Part shown: one piece after another, positions 58,465-64,000 of the stretch
Layout of the letters: each line of letters starts with the position of its first letter
Numbering within the stretch: position 1 is the stretch's first letter
Notes under the pieces: generated by a model
The model's database searches: none
What the model was told of the DNA's origin: nothing
What the model saw: the letters and a program-made list of their open reading frames with translations, nothing else
Assembly: GCA_949358305.1 (NCBI GenBank)
Contig: OX442314.1
Coordinates: 20,453,060 to 20,517,059, forward strand
Reading direction: 5' to 3'
Origin: Strigamia acuminata
Taxonomy: Eukaryota > Arthropoda > Chilopoda > Geophilomorpha > Linotaeniidae
DNA length: 64,000 nucleotides
Position numbers and translations under genes: made by a program

Positions 58465-60540
58465 TTATTTCTTTTTTCCTGATTTTGGAGCTAATTCTAA
58501 ACCTTTGATAAATCTTCGGGGAACTTGATAATCATCTGCAGGGAAAGAAAAAAAATCAAACAAAATTTTTAATAACTCAAACACCATTTAGTAACCTAAT
58601 AGTAATTTTCCGATAAACTTTATCTGATTTCCTTGAACCATAACTTCGTGCCCTTCCTTGCGGTTTGCAGCGGCAGAAATACTCGTGCTTGCTGCAACAC
58701 CAATTTGAACCGAATGCGCAAATTCTTTTGGATTTATTCCAAAAACTTCCAAATTGTATATCAATGTTACCTGAAATTTGCACATAATTATCCACCAATT
58801 ATTTGAATCACATCAATTTGTTTACTTTCTTATTAGCTGCTCGTTGTGCCACAGATAATTCGATTGGATCCAATTTTCCTTTCTTGATTATTGGCAACTT
58901 GTTTGGAAATGTCATCTGATACGCTGGTTTCATTTTGGTGACAAACCTAAAAAAAAAAACAGAAATGTGACAATAAAATGACACAACTAACAGTTAATTT
59001 AATTACCTCGTCATCAGATCATCCCATCTTAAACCTGGCTCTGAGGTGTGTAAACAATGGCTTAAAATTGGATCCATATTTACCAAGCTGTAAAACAAAT
59101 CGGTATTTCTAACGTTTATTCGTGACAGAATTACAGTAAATACTACCTTCTCACTTCCGTACTTTGCAACTGGTTCTCCGTCACGTAATTTTTGATAATT
59201 TGTCGAATTTCTGTCACTGTTATTGCCGCCCCTTTACTGAAACGAACGAAAACATTAATAAAATTAATTAAAATTAAACTAAAAAATTAAAAGTACCTCT
59301 TTTTCGCGAATTTAAAAAATGGCATCATATCGGCACTGATTACAAACAAATCCACAATTTCAGGAAATTCGTACTTTGAATCGGTGCTAACAATTTCGTC
59401 GGCAGGTTCATCGATTTCCTCCACTTCTTCAACTTGATATCCGCGAATATCTGGATGAGCGAAATTAACAGCCACGATGCTTTCAACGCCACTCGACAGC
59501 TCCTTCACGTCGACAATTCCAAACTGTTGCATTTGCCGTATAAACTTGGAAATTTTTTTAAACGATGATTTCTTTACATCCAACGAGGATCCTCGCGGAC
59601 ACGCCGGCATCATGTGACTTTTATAAAAAGTACTAATTAATAAAGGCAATTGGGCCTTTTTCGCACTCGTTTTCCACGCGTGTAAAAAACATTTCGTCAA
59701 CAAATCGTCCATTTTCTCCACTTCAGTTTGTGCATCTTCAGCACCATTTTCTTCATCCGCGGTGTTGTTCGACACAACTTTTTCCGAATCTGTAATTTCA
59801 TTAGTCGTCGTCGTCGACGCGGTTGGATCGATTTGATCCGTCGTTGATTTTGTCGAGTTTTCAATTTTATCGTCACTTAAATCCAGATCTCCCAATTTTT
59901 CCTCGATTTCCACAATCGGTAAAGGATTTTTCTCTCCAGCAGCCCACAAATGATCCGGGTACGAATGGAGAATTATTACGCCTTTTCCACGTTTTCCAGA
60001 TAGAAACATGTCTTCACTCGACATTGCCGTTTTACCAACGGCAACAACGGATCTGTTTTCTACCAGATCGACGCAACACACTTCACCTTTCTTCAATTTG
60101 CCAAACGTGTTTACATTCCAGTCGTCCGTTATGACTCCTGGCAACATTAAATCAGCACCGGAGTTTAGTTTTTCTAAAACTTGAGCATGCGTTGTGAATC
60201 TCGGTAAAACGTTTGGACATTTCCACATCGTGTAAACTGTAGGATAATAATTTTTGTCGTATTCAAAAAATAACGGGGATTTTTGGTTGAAGTAAATCGT
60301 AACGTAGTCTCCAGAATGAGTGGATATTTTCATGCCGGTGAAATCTCCCTTGTTCGGTATCAGGGTGGACAGATCATCGTCTAGAAATGTGGCATATTGA
60401 CGTTTGATATCGTTTTTTAATTTTTTCCTAAACAAGAGAAAATATAACAGTTTTAAATTTAGGGTTGGTTGATTATTTCATTACCTGTCTGATCCTTTAA
60501 CAGTCGTATTTGACTTCACTTTAAACGGTTTTTGAAACAT
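58465..60540 (-). CDS. EIF2D: Eukaryotic translation initiation factor 2D (ligatin)
   Basis: Ribosome-recycling and reinitiation factor that binds the 40S subunit and releases deacylated tRNA. Exon 1 begins MFQKPFKVKSNTTVKGSD. Exon 2 (59287-60435) holds the N-terminal domain and PUA domain (LMLPGVITDDWNVNTFGKLK, GKRGKGVIILHSYPDHLWAA), an acidic Ser/Thr linker, and the winged-helix region (TKCFLHAWKTSAKKAQLPLL, FIRQMQQFGIVDVKELSSG). Smaller exons carry the SWIB/MDM2-like part and the C-terminal SUI1 domain (TLIYNLEVFGINPKEFAHSV, VMVQGNQIKFIGKLLLG), ending in KGLELAPKSGKKK. All expected domains are present. Head-to-head with KRI1, 252 bases apart. Confidence 0.93.
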
Positions 60541-60792
60541 ATTGATGCGGAGGATGAACCAGAAATCTGAGAGTAAAAATAAAGCTGAGTGGCCACTGCC
60601 ATCTGTGGGCTAATTTGTATACAATAAGTAAAAAATTAATAAAATAAATAAATAAAAATAAGTTGGCTGAAATTCTACTTTGAAATATTTATTCTGTTGC
60701 ACAAATAAACCAAAACATTTTTTAAAATAATAATTGTTTTATTCTATTTCTGAATCAATTCGATTCGTGTTTTAGTTGTATCCATTTCCAAA
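60541..60792. promoter_or_regulatory. Divergent promoter of eIF2D and KRI1
   Basis: 252 bases between opposed start codons of two translation-related genes. CACTGCCATCTGTGGGC near 60593 resembles a DREF/YY1-class housekeeping element, and the KRI1 ATG sits in AAAATGGCG. No TATA box. Confidence 0.4.
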
Positions 60793-63593
<2,801 letters not shown>

Positions 63594-63657
63594 AATAAGA
63601 AATAATTTTTAAGAAAATTCATGAGTTTATTGTCTGAAAATTTATAGTTCATTAAAA

Positions 63658-64000
63658 TTATTTATCCTTTAAACTCGCAAATGGAATTCCCCACACACTC
63701 CTACAATGATTTCCTACGGTTGGTCGTGCGATTTTTGAATACAGATGTTCGTTAACAATCACATTTGGTAAATTTAACTGAAGCGCTTGAATAATCGGTT
63801 CTTGAAATAGTCCAAAGATGATCAGTTTTCTCAAGCACGGCACATTTATCAAGGAACTAAATTTAAAAAAAAAATATTTGTAAATCATCGGGTTGTAATA
63901 TATTACAAAAATATATACGTACTAAAAATGATCCTCCTTTAAACTGTAACAACGTGAAAGAGCGAGATAATTTAAGTTGGGTAGTTTTTCAAAAGTTTCG
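63658..64000 (-). CDS. SKP2: SKP2 F-box/LRR protein, 3' end (truncated by window)
   Basis: Only the last two exons are inside the window. Exon 63925-64000 reads KLPNLNYLALSRCYSLKEDH, an LRR motif. The final exon (63658-63857) encodes VPCLRKLIIFGLFQEPIIQA, then LPNVIVNEHLYSKIARPTVG and WGIPFASLKDK. The C-terminal IARPTVGNxxxxVWGI signature is typical of SKP2, the substrate receptor of the SCF ubiquitin ligase that degrades Cip/Kip inhibitors. The F-box lies upstream, beyond the window. It is convergent with KRI1. Confidence 0.75.

Overview
The window is nuclear DNA of an insect. It is AT-rich, the genes are spliced with short GT-AG introns (mostly 50-100 bases, a few near 40), and every recognisable protein is animal, including the insect receptor phosphatase Ptp69D and a pickpocket-type DEG/ENaC channel. 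A beetle-like holometabolan is possible, but I cannot fix the order from sequence alone.

Layout. 1-1140: left edge with a GC-rich promoter/first exon of a leftward gene. 1146-2079 (-) mitoribosomal mL64/CRIF1. 2403-5249 (+) KAT14 of the ATAC acetyltransferase complex. 5447-6720: a patch of local duplications holding a small Cys-rich gene, a MITE and a broken copy of the KAT14 3' end. 6753-10877 (-) COPA. 11163-12618 (+) ANKRD16-like. 12923-14492 (+) DEG/ENaC channel. 15154-20059 (+) ciliary CFAP57. 20289-22058 (-) TECR. 22496-24121 (+) DnaJ-1-type Hsp40 with a heat-shock element. 24122-25956: intergenic. 25957-29013 (+) FAF1. 29301-29790 (+) FAM32A. 29835-38439 (-) SPEF2, with a 1.29 kb foldback transposon in one intron. 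38783-40128/40499 (+) SPATA6-like with a Cys-Pro-rich tail. 40665-41084 (-) mRpL55. 41514-43210 and 43517-45320 (+) two tandem cystinosins. 46079-51641 (-) Ptp69D. 52186-53365 (-) SLC25 carrier. 53998-57693 (+) Hook. 58465-60540 (-) eIF2D. 60793-63593 (+) KRI1. 63658-64000 (-) 3' end of SKP2.

Most neighbours are head-to-head, with 250-630 bases between start codons, or tail-to-tail with almost no spacing, as in a compact genome. There is no operon logic, but a sperm/cilium theme stands out: CFAP57, SPEF2 and SPATA6 lie within about 25 kb. SPEF2 and SPATA6 share a divergent promoter containing an RFX X-box-like site, and CFAP57 has a consensus X-box just upstream of its probable 5' exon.

The most unusual items are the palindromic CAGCTG-rich foldback element with a 9-bp target-site duplication beside a SPEF2 splice donor; the SPATA6-like gene whose C-terminus became a Cys-Pro repeat with two possible last exons; the rearranged Cys-rich gene patch next to KAT14; the X-boxes; and a CLEAR-like E-box upstream of cystinosin. 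I found no CRISPR, prokaryotic defence or viral system.
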